Shown here piece by piece: positions 16,329 to 23,930 of a DNA stretch of 64,000 nt. The position numbers and the translations under genes are program-made. This DNA is from an uncultured Oscillibacter sp. (GTDB lineage: Bacteria > Bacillota > Clostridia > Oscillospirales > Oscillospiraceae), in contig CAJTZK010000002.1 in the NCBI GenBank assembly GCA_910583785.1, positions 124,001-188,000 on the forward strand, read 5' to 3'. The notes below the pieces were generated by a model. It did no database searches and was not told where the DNA came from. It saw only the letters and a program-made list of their open reading frames with translations. Position 1 is the stretch's first letter; each line of letters starts with the position of its first letter.

Positions 16329-17741
16329 TTATTTGATGTCGTTGTCGGTGAGGCTCTGGCGGAACTCCGTCACGTCGGCGGTCTTGTTCTCCGGCTTATA
16401 GAGGCCGGGGACGGCGGCGTACAGCGCGGCGCAGGTCACCAGGTCCTGCTTCCAGGTGATCTCGTTGGGGGCGTGGGCCTGAGACTCCGCGCCGGGGCCG
16501 AAGCCCACGCAGGGGATGCCGTACCGGCCCTGGATGGACACGCAGTTGGTGGAGAAGGTCCACTTGTCCGTCAGGGGGCGGCCGGTGCGCAGGTGCATGG
16601 CGTCCTTGGCCTGGTCCGCGTCGGCGTGGCCGATGCGCTCCTGGCCCCAGAGGGCGTGGTGGGCGTCCACCAGGGCCTGGACATGGGCCGCGCCGGCCTT
16701 GTTGATCCAGGTGGGGAAGAAGCACTCCGTCTCATAGACGGTTCCCGTCCAGGCGGGACGGTCGTACATGTACATGGAGACCTTCACGTCGTCCCCGTAT
16801 TTCTTCACGCTGGGCAGCTGGCGGATTTCCTCCAGGCAGGAGTCCCAGGTCTCCCCGGCGGTCATGCGCCGGTCGATGGAGATGGAGCAGCTGTCCGCCA
16901 CGGCGCAGCGGCTGGGGGAGGTGTAGAAAATCTGGCTGGTGGTGCAGGTGCCCCGGCCCAGGAACTGGGCGTCCTCGTAATGCTCTGGGTTGAACTCCGG
17001 ATTCAGCATCTTCACCAGGCCCTTGACGGCGTTGGAGGGGCCGTCGCCGTTTTCGTTCAGGGCCCGGACGTCCTGGAGGATGTCGGCCATCTTGTAGATG
17101 GCGTTGTCGCCCCGGTGCGGGGCGGAACCGTGGCAGGAGACGCCCTTCACGTCCACCCGGATTTCCATGCGGCCCCGGTGGCCCCGGTAGATACCGCCGT
17201 CGGTGGGCTCGGTGGAGATGACGAACTCAATCTTGCTCCGGGCGTCCTCGGGACCCTGGAAATACTTGTTGACGATGTACTGCCAGCACATGCCGTCGCA
17301 GTCCTCCTCCTGGACAGAGCCCACCACCATGATCTTATAGCCCTCGGGGATGAGCCCCAGGTCCTTCATGATTTTGGCCCCGTACACGGCGGAGGCCATG
17401 CCGCCCTCCTGGTCGCTGCCGCCCCGGCCGAAGATGATATCGTCCGTCTCATAGCCCTGGTAGGGGTCCGCTTCCCAGTTGTCGATGTTTCCGATGCCCA
17501 CGGTGTCGATATGGGAGTCGATGGCAATGATTTTTTCACCCTGGCCCATCCAGCCGATGACGTTGCCCAAGCCATCGATTTCCACCTTGTCAAAGCCTAG
17601 CTTTTCCATCTCGGCCTTGATGCACATGACGACTTTCTTCTCCTCGCAGCTCTCGCTGGGATGGGAGATCATGTCCCGCAGGAACCGGGACATCTCCGCC
17701 TTGTAGCCCTCCGCAGCCAACTTGATCTTCTCGAAATCCAT
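16329..17741 (-). CDS. ygeY: YgeY-type M20 peptidase/deacylase-like hydrolase
   Basis: 470 residues of the M20 metallohydrolase superfamily, YgeY branch. Zinc-site motifs: [10 protein letters not shown] (about 93-102), [14 protein letters not shown] (about 124-137), VQEEDCDG and STEPTDGG. A dimerisation domain with [12 protein letters not shown] follows. In uric acid and related purine degradation clusters YgeY is required with YgeW, YgeX and carbamate kinase; substrate is a small carbamoylated or amido compound by inference. First gene of the ygeY-ygeW-arcC operon. Confidence 0.9.
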   Translation of the reverse strand: MDFEKIKLAAEGYKAEMSRFLRDMISHPSESCEEKKVVMCIKAEMEKLGFDKVEIDGLGNVIGWMGQGEKIIAIDSHIDTVGIGNIDNWEADPYQGYETDDIIFGRGGSDQEGGMASAVYGAKIMKDLGLIPEGYKIMVVGSVQEEDCDGMCWQYIVNKYFQGPEDARSKIEFVISTEPTDGGIYRGHRGRMEIRVDVKGVSCHGSAPHRGDNAIYKMADILQDVRALNENGDGPSNAVKGLVKMLNPEFNPEHYEDAQFLGRGTCTTSQIFYTSPSRCAVADSCSISIDRRMTAGETWDSCLEEIRQLPSVKKYGDDVKVSMYMYDRPAWTGTVYETECFFPTWINKAGAAHVQALVDAHHALWGQERIGHADADQAKDAMHLRTGRPLTDKWTFSTNCVSIQGRYGIPCVGFGPGAESQAHAPNEITWKQDLVTCAALYAAVPGLYKPENKTADVTEFRQSLTDNDIK

Positions 17742-17811
17742 GATGCAGACCTCCGTTACATTTTTTATTTTTGACAGCCCCGCGTCCTGGCTGTCTGTTC
17801 CCTATAGCCCT

Positions 17812-17839
17812 ATCATAGCACAAGATTTCCCGTTGTCAA
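17812..17839 (-). promoter_or_regulatory. Promoter of ygeY-ygeW-arcC
   Basis: Minus strand TTGACA (17839-17834), 16-bp spacer, TATGAT (17817-17812). The leader contains a small hairpin GACAGCC/GGCTGTC (17773-17779 with 17789-17795) shortly before ygeY. Confidence 0.75.
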
Positions 17840-17879
17840 ACAAAATTTTAGAAAACCAAAAAATCTTTTTGAATTGATG

Positions 17880-17908
17880 TTGATTTCTCCAAACATCTGT
17901 GGTATGAT
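17880..17908 (+). promoter_or_regulatory. Promoter of the divergent regulator gene
   Basis: TTGATT (17880-17885), 17-bp spacer, TATGAT (17903-17908). Its expected start near 17915 lies only about 8 bases before the GTG start codon used for the regulator, so the message may be nearly leaderless. Confidence 0.65.
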
Positions 17909-17922
17909 GCCAACATGAGTCA

Positions 17923-18606
17923 GTGTCTTTCCATAAAAATAAGCGCAAAAAGGGGGGATCACCCACGGAAAACAGCAAACTGGAGCTGCTGCGCCAGGTA
18001 GCCGCCGGCATCGCCGCCCAATTCGGTTCCAACTGCGAGGTGGCCATCCACGATTTAAGCCGGGACCCGGACCGCTCCATTGTCTTCATCGCCAACGGGC
18101 ACGTCTCCGGGCGGAAGGTGGGGGACGGCGCGTCCAACGTGGTGATGGAGCAGCTCCGTACCCAGGACCCGGAGCCCAGGGACCACCTCTGCTACCTTAC
18201 CAAGACCCCGGACGGGAAGATTTTGAAATCCTCCACCGTCTACATCCGGGACCGGAAGGGGAAGGTCTCCGCCATCCTGGCTATCAACTACGACATCTCC
18301 CGCCTCATCCTGATGGAGGAGGCCCTCCACGACCTGACCTCCACCGGGGAGGAGGTCCCGTCGGAGCCGGAGCGCATCACCAACGTCAGCGACCTGCTGG
18401 ACGAGCTCATCCAGCAGTCCGTGGCCCTGGTGGGCAAGCCCGCTGCCGTGATGAACAAGGAGGACAAAGTGAAGGCCATCCAGTTCCTCAGCCAGAACGG
18501 GGCCTTCCTGATCACCAAATCCGGCGACAAGGTGGCGAAGTACTTCGGCATTTCCAAGTATACCCTGTATTCCTATATTGACATGAACAAACAGGAGGGA
18601 ACTTAG
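17923..18606 (+). CDS. YheO-like PAS/HTH transcriptional regulator
   Basis: 227-residue regulator: YheO-type PAS domain at about 22-130 (AGIAAQFGSNCEVAIHDLS, then GHVSGRKVGDG and AILAINYDIS) and a C-terminal HTH (about 190-222) in KSGDKVAKYFGISKYTLYSY. Divergent from ygeY and only 1 bp before the PLP lyase gene, so it probably controls both directions in response to a pathway ligand bound by the PAS domain. Start is uncertain: the only in-frame candidate is a GTG at 17923 without a good ribosome site, very close to the predicted transcript start. Confidence 0.82.
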   Translation: MSFHKNKRKKGGSPTENSKLELLRQVAAGIAAQFGSNCEVAIHDLSRDPDRSIVFIANGHVSGRKVGDGASNVVMEQLRTQDPEPRDHLCYLTKTPDGKILKSSTVYIRDRKGKVSAILAINYDISRLILMEEALHDLTSTGEEVPSEPERITNVSDLLDELIQQSVALVGKPAAVMNKEDKVKAIQFLSQNGAFLITKSGDKVAKYFGISKYTLYSYIDMNKQEGT

Positions 18607-18607
18607 T

Positions 18608-20083
18608 ATGATCGATCTCACCATCCACCGCCAGGGGCTGGAACACAACCTGAAAAAAGCCCGGGAGAACAACATCCTCATCCCCACCATCGCCCAGATG
18701 CAGCACCCGGAGACCATCCCCGGGAAGGTCCAGGACAAGCTGAAAGCCGTGGGCCTTTGGGACGTGAACCCCCTGAACCTCTTCCGGGTCACCTGGAAGA
18801 ACGAGGCCAAGGAGTCCGGCGGCCTCTTCCAGGCCGTCCCCAACTACATTGAACTGCCCCCGGAGCTCACCGGCGTGCCCTGCCGCATTGTCGCCATGGT
18901 GGGCAAGTGGTTCCCCACGGGCTGCCATAAAGTCGGGGCCTCCTTCGGGTGCCTTGCCCCCCGGCTGGTGACGGGCCAGTTCGACGTGGACGTCCACAAG
19001 GCCGTCTGGCCCTCCACCGGCAACTACTGCCGGGGCGGCGCGTTCAACTCCAAGCTCCTGGGGGCCCAGGGCGTGGCGATTCTCCCGGCGGAAATGAGCC
19101 AGGAGCGTTTCGACTGGCTCCACGAGATCGGGGCGGAGGTCATCGCCACCCCCGGCTGCGAGTCCAACGTGAAAGAGATCTTCGACAAAACCAACGAGCT
19201 CAAGCAGGACCCCCAGTACATGATCTTCAACCAGTTCGAGGAGATGGGGAACCCCCTGTGGCACTACAACGTCACCGGCACCGCCCTGGCGGACGTGTTC
19301 GAGGCCGTCAAGCGTCCCGGGGACCGCTTCGCCGGCGCCTGCTTCACCTCCGGCTCCGCCGGGACCATGAGCGCCGGGGACCTTCTGAAGGAGCGCTATC
19401 CCCACCTCAAGCTGGGTGTGGGCGAGGCCCTCCAGTGCCCCACGATTCTGAACAACGGCTTTGGCGGCCACCGGATCGAGGGCATCGGAGACAAGCACAT
19501 CCCCTGGATCCACAATGTGAAAAACACGGACATGGCCATTGCCATTGACGACGAGGACTCCCAGCGGCTCCTGCGCCTCTTCAACACCCCCGAGGGCCAG
19601 GACTACCTGCTCCACACCCTCAAGCTGGACCCGGCGCTGGTGGAAAAGCTGACCTGGCTTGGCATCTCCGGCATCGCCAATGTGCTTTGCTGCATCAAGA
19701 TGGCGAAGTACTACGAGTTCACGGACCGGGACGTGGTGGGCACGGTCCTCACGGACTCCGCCGCCATGTACCGGAGCCGGATTCAGGAGCTGAACGACCA
19801 GTTCGGCGCGTACACCGGAGAGGAGGCCCGGCTGGACCACAACCTCCACATCCTGGGGCTCAAGACCGACAACCTCATCGAGCTGACCTACGCGGACCGC
19901 AAGCGGGTCCACCACCTGAAGTATTACACCTGGGTGGAACAGCAGGGGAAGGACATGCACGACCTCAACGCCCTGTGGTACGACACCGAGGGCACCTGGG
20001 ACGCGGTCCACGCCCAGGCCAAGGACTTAGACGAGCTCATCAACGCCTTCAACGAGGAGAGCGGCGTGCTGAAAAACCTGTAA
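18608..20083 (+). CDS. Fold-type II PLP-dependent lyase of unassigned specificity
   Basis: 491 residues. PLP features of the cysteine-synthase/tryptophan-synthase-beta fold are visible: the Schiff-base lysine in GCHKVGASFG (about residue 110), the asparagine loop WPSTGNYCRGGAFNSKLLG (about 136-154), and the phosphate loop GSAGTMSAGDLL (about 248). It is longer than YgeX (about 400 residues) and not obviously the same subfamily. Its position directly behind the regulator and opposite ygeY/ygeW suggests the ammonia-lyase step of the same pathway, perhaps acting on 2,3-diaminopropionate; this is inference. RBS AGGAGGG lies in the end of the regulator gene. Confidence 0.8.
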   Translation: MIDLTIHRQGLEHNLKKARENNILIPTIAQMQHPETIPGKVQDKLKAVGLWDVNPLNLFRVTWKNEAKESGGLFQAVPNYIELPPELTGVPCRIVAMVGKWFPTGCHKVGASFGCLAPRLVTGQFDVDVHKAVWPSTGNYCRGGAFNSKLLGAQGVAILPAEMSQERFDWLHEIGAEVIATPGCESNVKEIFDKTNELKQDPQYMIFNQFEEMGNPLWHYNVTGTALADVFEAVKRPGDRFAGACFTSGSAGTMSAGDLLKERYPHLKLGVGEALQCPTILNNGFGGHRIEGIGDKHIPWIHNVKNTDMAIAIDDEDSQRLLRLFNTPEGQDYLLHTLKLDPALVEKLTWLGISGIANVLCCIKMAKYYEFTDRDVVGTVLTDSAAMYRSRIQELNDQFGAYTGEEARLDHNLHILGLKTDNLIELTYADRKRVHHLKYYTWVEQQGKDMHDLNALWYDTEGTWDAVHAQAKDLDELINAFNEESGVLKNL

Positions 20084-20095
20084 TCCGACAGACAC

Positions 20096-20130
20096 AAAAA
20101 GAGGCGGGGCCGCTGGCTCCGCCTCTTCTT
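20096..20130 (+). terminator. Terminator after the PLP lyase gene
   Basis: GAGGCGG stem 20101-20107 with 20119-20125, extended by GCC/GGC with one G-U pair, flanked by AAAAA and TTCTTTATT. It can serve both the plus gene and the convergent small minus gene. Confidence 0.8.
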
Positions 20131-20294
20131 TATTCGTCATCTTCCTCCATCCAGGCGGTGCATTCACCCTCGGCCTGGAGCTGGCCGTGTACCAGCAAAT
20201 CCTTCAGGTTTCCGTAGTTCTGCTGATCCAGCTCCTTCAGCGCGTCGGTCACGGCGTTGAAGAGCGTGGTGTAGTATTTCGGGACGGTTTTCAT
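20130..20294 (-). CDS. Small acidic protein, unknown
   Basis: 54-residue frame starting MKTVPKYYTTLFNAVTDAL with GAGGTG 7 bases before the ATG at 20294 and a TAA inside the shared terminator. It contains two amphipathic stretches, the second of them LQAEGECTAWMEEDDE at the C terminus. No family was recognised. The codon use matches its neighbours, and the Shine-Dalgarno spacing supports translation. Confidence 0.55.
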   Translation of the reverse strand: MKTVPKYYTTLFNAVTDALKELDQQNYGNLKDLLVHGQLQAEGECTAWMEEDDE

Positions 20295-20383
20295 TTCAAT
20301 CACCTCGCCCTATAGACTACCATATTTTGCCAAAATGTGCAAGCAGCATGCGTGCCAAAGTTTATTCCGAATTATCGTGCAAA

Positions 20384-20475
20384 TTGCAATAAGCATTATT
20401 GCAAAATGGCAACGCATTCCAGGTCTTTAATCTGCAATACAATTTTATTGCGAAATTCGCACAAAATGTATTGCG
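20384..20475 (+). promoter_or_regulatory. Cluster of TTGCAATA boxes before the RHH gene
   Basis: A perfect 9-bp-arm palindrome (TTGCAATAA, GCA, TTATTGCAA; 20384-20404) is followed by TGCAATA at 20433-20439, TATTGCG at 20446-20452 and TATTGCG at 20469-20475. The last box is 10 bp before the RHH start codon. This is the pattern expected for autoregulation by a ribbon-helix-helix protein. Confidence 0.6.
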
Positions 20476-20484
20476 GGGTGTGCT

Positions 20485-20688
20485 ATGAGAAAATTCAAAA
20501 TTCCCAACGTTCCTAAGGTTCCCGTCTCCGCTACAAAATCCATCCGCTTTCCGACGGAGGTCATCGAGCAGGTGGAGGAGGCGATCCGGGGCACGGACTG
20601 CACCTTCACGGCGTTTGTGGTGGAGGCCGTCCGGGTGGCCCTGGAGAATCTGGCGGAGGATGAGGAGGAACAAAAAGAGCGGGAGTGA
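20485..20688 (+). CDS. Ribbon-helix-helix DNA-binding protein (YlcI/YnfO-like)
   Basis: 67 residues. The core KSIRFPTEVIEQVEEAIRG then CTFTAFVVEAVRVALENL matches a MetJ/Arc-type RHH fold: beta strand KSIRFP followed by two helices. The N terminus is basic, and the C terminus is very acidic (EDEEEQKERE). It resembles antitoxin-like RHH proteins, but no toxin gene is next to it. Repeated TTGCAATA boxes just upstream are candidate binding sites. The stop codon lies within the terminator stem. Confidence 0.75.
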   Translation: MRKFKIPNVPKVPVSATKSIRFPTEVIEQVEEAIRGTDCTFTAFVVEAVRVALENLAEDEEEQKERE

Positions 20689-20705
20689 TTTCACTCCCGC
20701 TCTTT
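20674..20705 (+). terminator. Bidirectional terminator after the RHH gene
   Basis: 15-bp perfect stem (20674-20688 with 20691-20705) and a 2-base centre, with AAA/TTT flanks. It overlaps the last codons of the RHH gene and separates it from the convergent lipoprotein gene. Confidence 0.85.
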
Positions 20706-20719
20706 CCTCTGGACACGCG

Positions 20720-21325
20720 TTACGCGAACAGTGCCTCAAAGCTCTCCACGGCGGCCTCCGCCGCGTCCCCTACCGCCAGCATCACGTAATTGCCGCGGCT
20801 GACGATCCGGGAACTGCTCTTCCAGCCCTCAATGGTCTCGGGATACCAGGCCCCGCCGGGGTTGGAGTCGTCTCCCACCTGATAGTCGATCCGGGCCTGG
20901 AAGATGGCCTCCACCTTCTCCGCGTCGGCGGCGTCCTCCACCTCCACCAGGGCCAGCTCGCCCACAGCGGAGGTAATGGCGGCGATGTAGGCCCCGCACT
21001 GTTTGGTGGAAATCTCCGACAGGCCGGGGTAGTAGGCGTCCAGCATCTCCGTTGAGGTCTCGTCCTCCGTCAGGCTCATCAGCACGGGCCACTTGTCCCC
21101 CTCGGTCAGGGAGGCGTAGAAGGCGGCCAGGTCCACGTCCTGCTCGGTCTCCTCAGGGGGGGCGGCCTCTCCGGGATCGGAGGGATCGGCGTCTCCGCCC
21201 TCAGGGGCTTCGGTCTTGGGGGGGGCGGGGGTTCCGCCCTGGGCGGGAGCGTCCTTGCCGCCGCAGGCGGCCAGGGACAGGGCCAGAACCAGCGCCAGGA
21301 TCAGCGCGAGAAACTTCTTGTTCAT
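20720..21325 (-). CDS. DUF4358 domain lipoprotein
   Basis: 201 residues. Signal peptide MNKKFLALILALVLALSLAAC with lipobox LAAC (cysteine at about 21), then an acidic, proline-rich linker (about 22-70) and a globular DUF4358-like domain that includes YYPGLSEISTKQC and ends in AVESFEALFA. It should be anchored outside the membrane. Function unknown. The ATG at 21325 has AAGGAG 8 bases upstream; the frame to 21370 is rejected. Confidence 0.82.
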   Translation of the reverse strand: MNKKFLALILALVLALSLAACGGKDAPAQGGTPAPPKTEAPEGGDADPSDPGEAAPPEETEQDVDLAAFYASLTEGDKWPVLMSLTEDETSTEMLDAYYPGLSEISTKQCGAYIAAITSAVGELALVEVEDAADAEKVEAIFQARIDYQVGDDSNPGGAWYPETIEGWKSSSRIVSRGNYVMLAVGDAAEAAVESFEALFA

Positions 21326-21434
21326 GTCAAATCTCCTTGTGTCAAAAATGATCTTGTGGATTGCTTCCAATGCTTTGACGGCGGGGCGTAGAAAAAGGTT
21401 CCCGGGTTCCGAGAAAAAATTTTTTCCATGAGAA

Positions 21435-21460
21435 AAGGAGCGGCCTCCGGGCCGCTCCTT
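21435..21460 (-). terminator. Terminator of the ATP-grasp gene
   Basis: Perfect 11-bp stem (21435-21445 with 21450-21460), 4-base loop, with TTTTCT following on the minus strand. It lies directly after the ATP-grasp stop codon. Confidence 0.85.
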
Positions 21461-21466
21461 TAGTCT

Positions 21467-22663
21467 CTATTCCTCCCGCAGCCGGAAGGCCGCTTTGACA
21501 AACAGGTCCACTTCCTCCATGGTGTCAAAACAGGCGATGGCCACCTGATTTCCCATGGTCCCCGCCAGCGCGTCGGGCATCCGGGTGAAGAGCCGGGCCC
21601 GGTCGCCGCAGCGGGCCTCCAGCTGGCCCAGGGAGATGTCATACCGGACCCCGTCCCGCCGCCCGGCGTAGACGCAGTAGCGGCGGGGGCCGATGTAGGT
21701 GTGGCGCGGCCTGTCGAAAGCCACCATGTCCGCCCAGAGCTGGTACACGTCCACGCTCTGGCTGAAATCCAGCATATCCGGGGTGTAGCCCCCGGCGGGG
21801 CGCATGTTGACCTCCAGGGCCACGATGTCCCCCACGTCCCCCAGCCCCGGCTTGGCGGCGGTGAGGCGGAAGAACTCCAGGTGGAAAAACCGGCTGGCCG
21901 CGCCGAAGGCCCTCAGCGTGGCCTTGCCCGCGGCCTCCACGTCCGGGGGGACCTCCTTGTCCACATAGTAGTAGGTGGGCACATGCTTGTTCACCATGTC
22001 CATGATGGAGTTCCGGGTCACGTGGCTGGCGGCAAAGAGGACCTCCCCCCGGGAATCGCAGATACCGTCGTAGGTGGTGACGGAGCCGGAGACGTATTCC
22101 TCCATGAGGTAGGGGGTCTCCGGCGGGGCCTGGAAAAAGCGGCGCAGGTCTTCCTCGTTTTCCAGCTTCCAGGTGGCCACGGCCCCCACGCCGTTGTCCG
22201 GTTTGGCCACCACGGGGTACCCCGTCTCCCGGGCGAAGGCCAGCCCGGCCTCCAAGTCCGTCACCGGGGCGCAGCGGGCGCAGGGAATCCCGGCCTTCCG
22301 GTAGTACTCCTTCATGGCCAGCTTGCTCTTGTACTTTCCGATCTCGTGGGCCTTGGGCCCGGTGGTGATGTTAAAGTCCGTCCGCAGCCGGGCATCCAGT
22401 TCCAGCCAGTACTCGTTGTTGCTCTCCACCCAGTCGATTTTCCCGTACCGCCCGGTGAAGTACCCCAGGGCCCGGAGGGCCTGGTCATAGTCCTCCAGGC
22501 TGTCCACCCGGTAGTACTCCGTCAGCGCCCGCTTCAGGTCCGGGTGGAGGAAGTCATAGGGCGCGTCCCCCACGCCCAGAACGTTGACCCCGTTCTCCTT
22601 CAGGCGGACGCAGAACCATCGGTAGGCCTCGGGGAAGTTGGGGGAGATGAAGACAAAATTCAT
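21467..22663 (-). CDS. ATP-grasp domain carboxylate-amine ligase
   Basis: 398-residue ATP-grasp enzyme. An N-terminal pre-ATP-grasp domain (1-100, MNFVFISPNFPEAYRWF) precedes the ATP-binding core with GYPVVAKPDNGVGA (about 148-161) and YLMEEYVSG, and the Mg-binding IVALEVNMRPAGGYTPDM (about 291-308). This is the layout of the carbamoyl-phosphate-synthase-like/peptide-ligase branch. Substrates cannot be told from the sequence. It is transcribed alone, between two terminators. Confidence 0.85.
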   Translation of the reverse strand: MNFVFISPNFPEAYRWFCVRLKENGVNVLGVGDAPYDFLHPDLKRALTEYYRVDSLEDYDQALRALGYFTGRYGKIDWVESNNEYWLELDARLRTDFNITTGPKAHEIGKYKSKLAMKEYYRKAGIPCARCAPVTDLEAGLAFARETGYPVVAKPDNGVGAVATWKLENEEDLRRFFQAPPETPYLMEEYVSGSVTTYDGICDSRGEVLFAASHVTRNSIMDMVNKHVPTYYYVDKEVPPDVEAAGKATLRAFGAASRFFHLEFFRLTAAKPGLGDVGDIVALEVNMRPAGGYTPDMLDFSQSVDVYQLWADMVAFDRPRHTYIGPRRYCVYAGRRDGVRYDISLGQLEARCGDRARLFTRMPDALAGTMGNQVAIACFDTMEEVDLFVKAAFRLREE

Positions 22664-22916
22664 AGAGGGTTCCTCCTTTTAAGCGGAAAGCAAAACGGTT
22701 CAGCACGTTAAATTATAGCGCCCCGGAAAGGAAATTGCAAGATTAGGCCCATAGAGGAGCGTCCCACGGCGCATTGGATAGGCGGAACGCAGCATAGGGG
22801 CGGGCCTATGTGCCCGCCCCTGCGGGAGACCATCTCCAAACGGGATATCCCCGGAGCCAAAACCAGAGAGGCTTCCGCCTCCCTGATCTCCGGTCCAGCG
22901 GCGGGCCCGTCCCGTT

Positions 22917-23241
22917 TTATGCCAGGCGGCTCAGCCTGCCCGCCACAAGCGCGGCGCCCCCGCCGCCGAAGGCAGCCGCCAGCATAATCACTATGACGGC
23001 CCAAATCAGGGCCGCCCGGGCCCAGTTCTGTTTAGAGGAATTGGTGCTGCCGCTGAAGGCCCAGGCCAGCAGCAAAATCAAGCCCACCAGGGGAATCCCC
23101 ACCAGGAAAAGCGTGAAAACCAGCCGCCGGTGGAAACCGCCCTCTCTCCCCCCCTGGCGCTCCGCCGGATGCCAGGGAGCCACAGAAAGGGCACACCGCC
23201 GCAGAGTCCGGAATCACTTGCCCACATCGTTTGCAATACAT
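22917..23241 (-). pseudogene. Zinc-ribbon membrane protein with a frameshift at a 7-C run
   Basis: From ATG 23241 (RBS GGGGGA) the frame encodes MYCKRCGQVIPDSAAVCPFCGS, a two-CxxC zinc ribbon. Shortly after, another frame continues with RRLVFTLFLVGIPLVGLILLLAWAF and a second hydrophobic helix IWAVIVIMLAAAFGGGGAA, ending at 22917. The switch falls in the run of seven C at 23148-23154; with six bases there, one frame of about 107 residues results (zinc ribbon plus two membrane helices), a common Firmicute layout. Either a real pseudogene, a slipping site, or a base-call error. Confidence 0.7.
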
Positions 23242-23407
23242 AACGTTTCCCCCTCATGTTGCTGCCATGTTTGTCATATAGCGTCAAAATGCGGCATAAA
23301 TAGTGGTATGTTATAACGCGGAAACCGCCAGTTGTCAATCCATTGCGGACAACCGTCCGCGTATAGCGCGCATCTCCGCCACAGGGACGGGGCGGCTTTT
23401 CCATAAG

Positions 23408-23438
23408 AACGCCAGGGAGGCTCCGCCTCCCTGGCGTT
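23408..23438 (-). terminator. Terminator of the PEBP gene
   Basis: Perfect 13-bp stem (23408-23420 with 23426-23438), 5-base loop, 9 bp after the stop codon of the next gene upstream on the minus strand. Confidence 0.8.
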
Positions 23439-23446
23439 TGGCGCAT

Positions 23447-23908
23447 TTATCCAAATTCCGCTGTCAAACTTCCCTTTTGCAGGATGTGGCCCTCCGCCGC
23501 CTTGAGGAAGTGCTTCTTCCGGGCGTTGGAGCTCAAGCCCAGGACGCAGTCCAGGGCGTAAACCGTCAGCCGATAGCGGTGCCGGGCCCAGATGGGGGGC
23601 TTGGGCCCCGCGTAGCGGTGGACGCCGTAGGCCAGGCCCTGGACCACGCCGCTTTCCAAGCGGTCCCGCTGGGGGATGCCCCCGGGGATGACGGGCCGGG
23701 CGGGGAAGTTCCACATCACCCAGTGGGTGAAGCCCTTTATGGGATGGCTCATGTCCTCCAGGGTGACGGCCAGGGTCCTGGCCCGGGGGGACAGGTTCTC
23801 CAGGATAATTTCCGGGGATAAGTCCTTCCCCCGTCCGGTGTTGTCCCGGGGGAAGCGCCCGCCGTCCTCCAGACCGGGGCAGCGGAAATGCAGGGTTTCG
23901 ATTTCCAT
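23447..23908 (-). CDS. YbhB/YbcL family PEBP-like protein
   Basis: 153 residues of the phosphatidylethanolamine-binding protein-like family (YbhB/YbcL). Features: N-terminal TLHFRCPGLEDGGRFP, LSPEIILENLSPRARTLAVTLED, the ligand-site run FTHWVMWNFPA (about 60-70) and YAGPKPP. Short bacterial members are cytoplasmic and of unknown ligand. It is 22 bp after the NCS2 permease gene and may be co-transcribed with it. Confidence 0.85.
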   Translation of the reverse strand: MEIETLHFRCPGLEDGGRFPRDNTGRGKDLSPEIILENLSPRARTLAVTLEDMSHPIKGFTHWVMWNFPARPVIPGGIPQRDRLESGVVQGLAYGVHRYAGPKPPIWARHRYRLTVYALDCVLGLSSNARKKHFLKAAEGHILQKGSLTAEFG

Positions 23909-23930
23909 GGTTACCTCTACGCTCGTTCTC

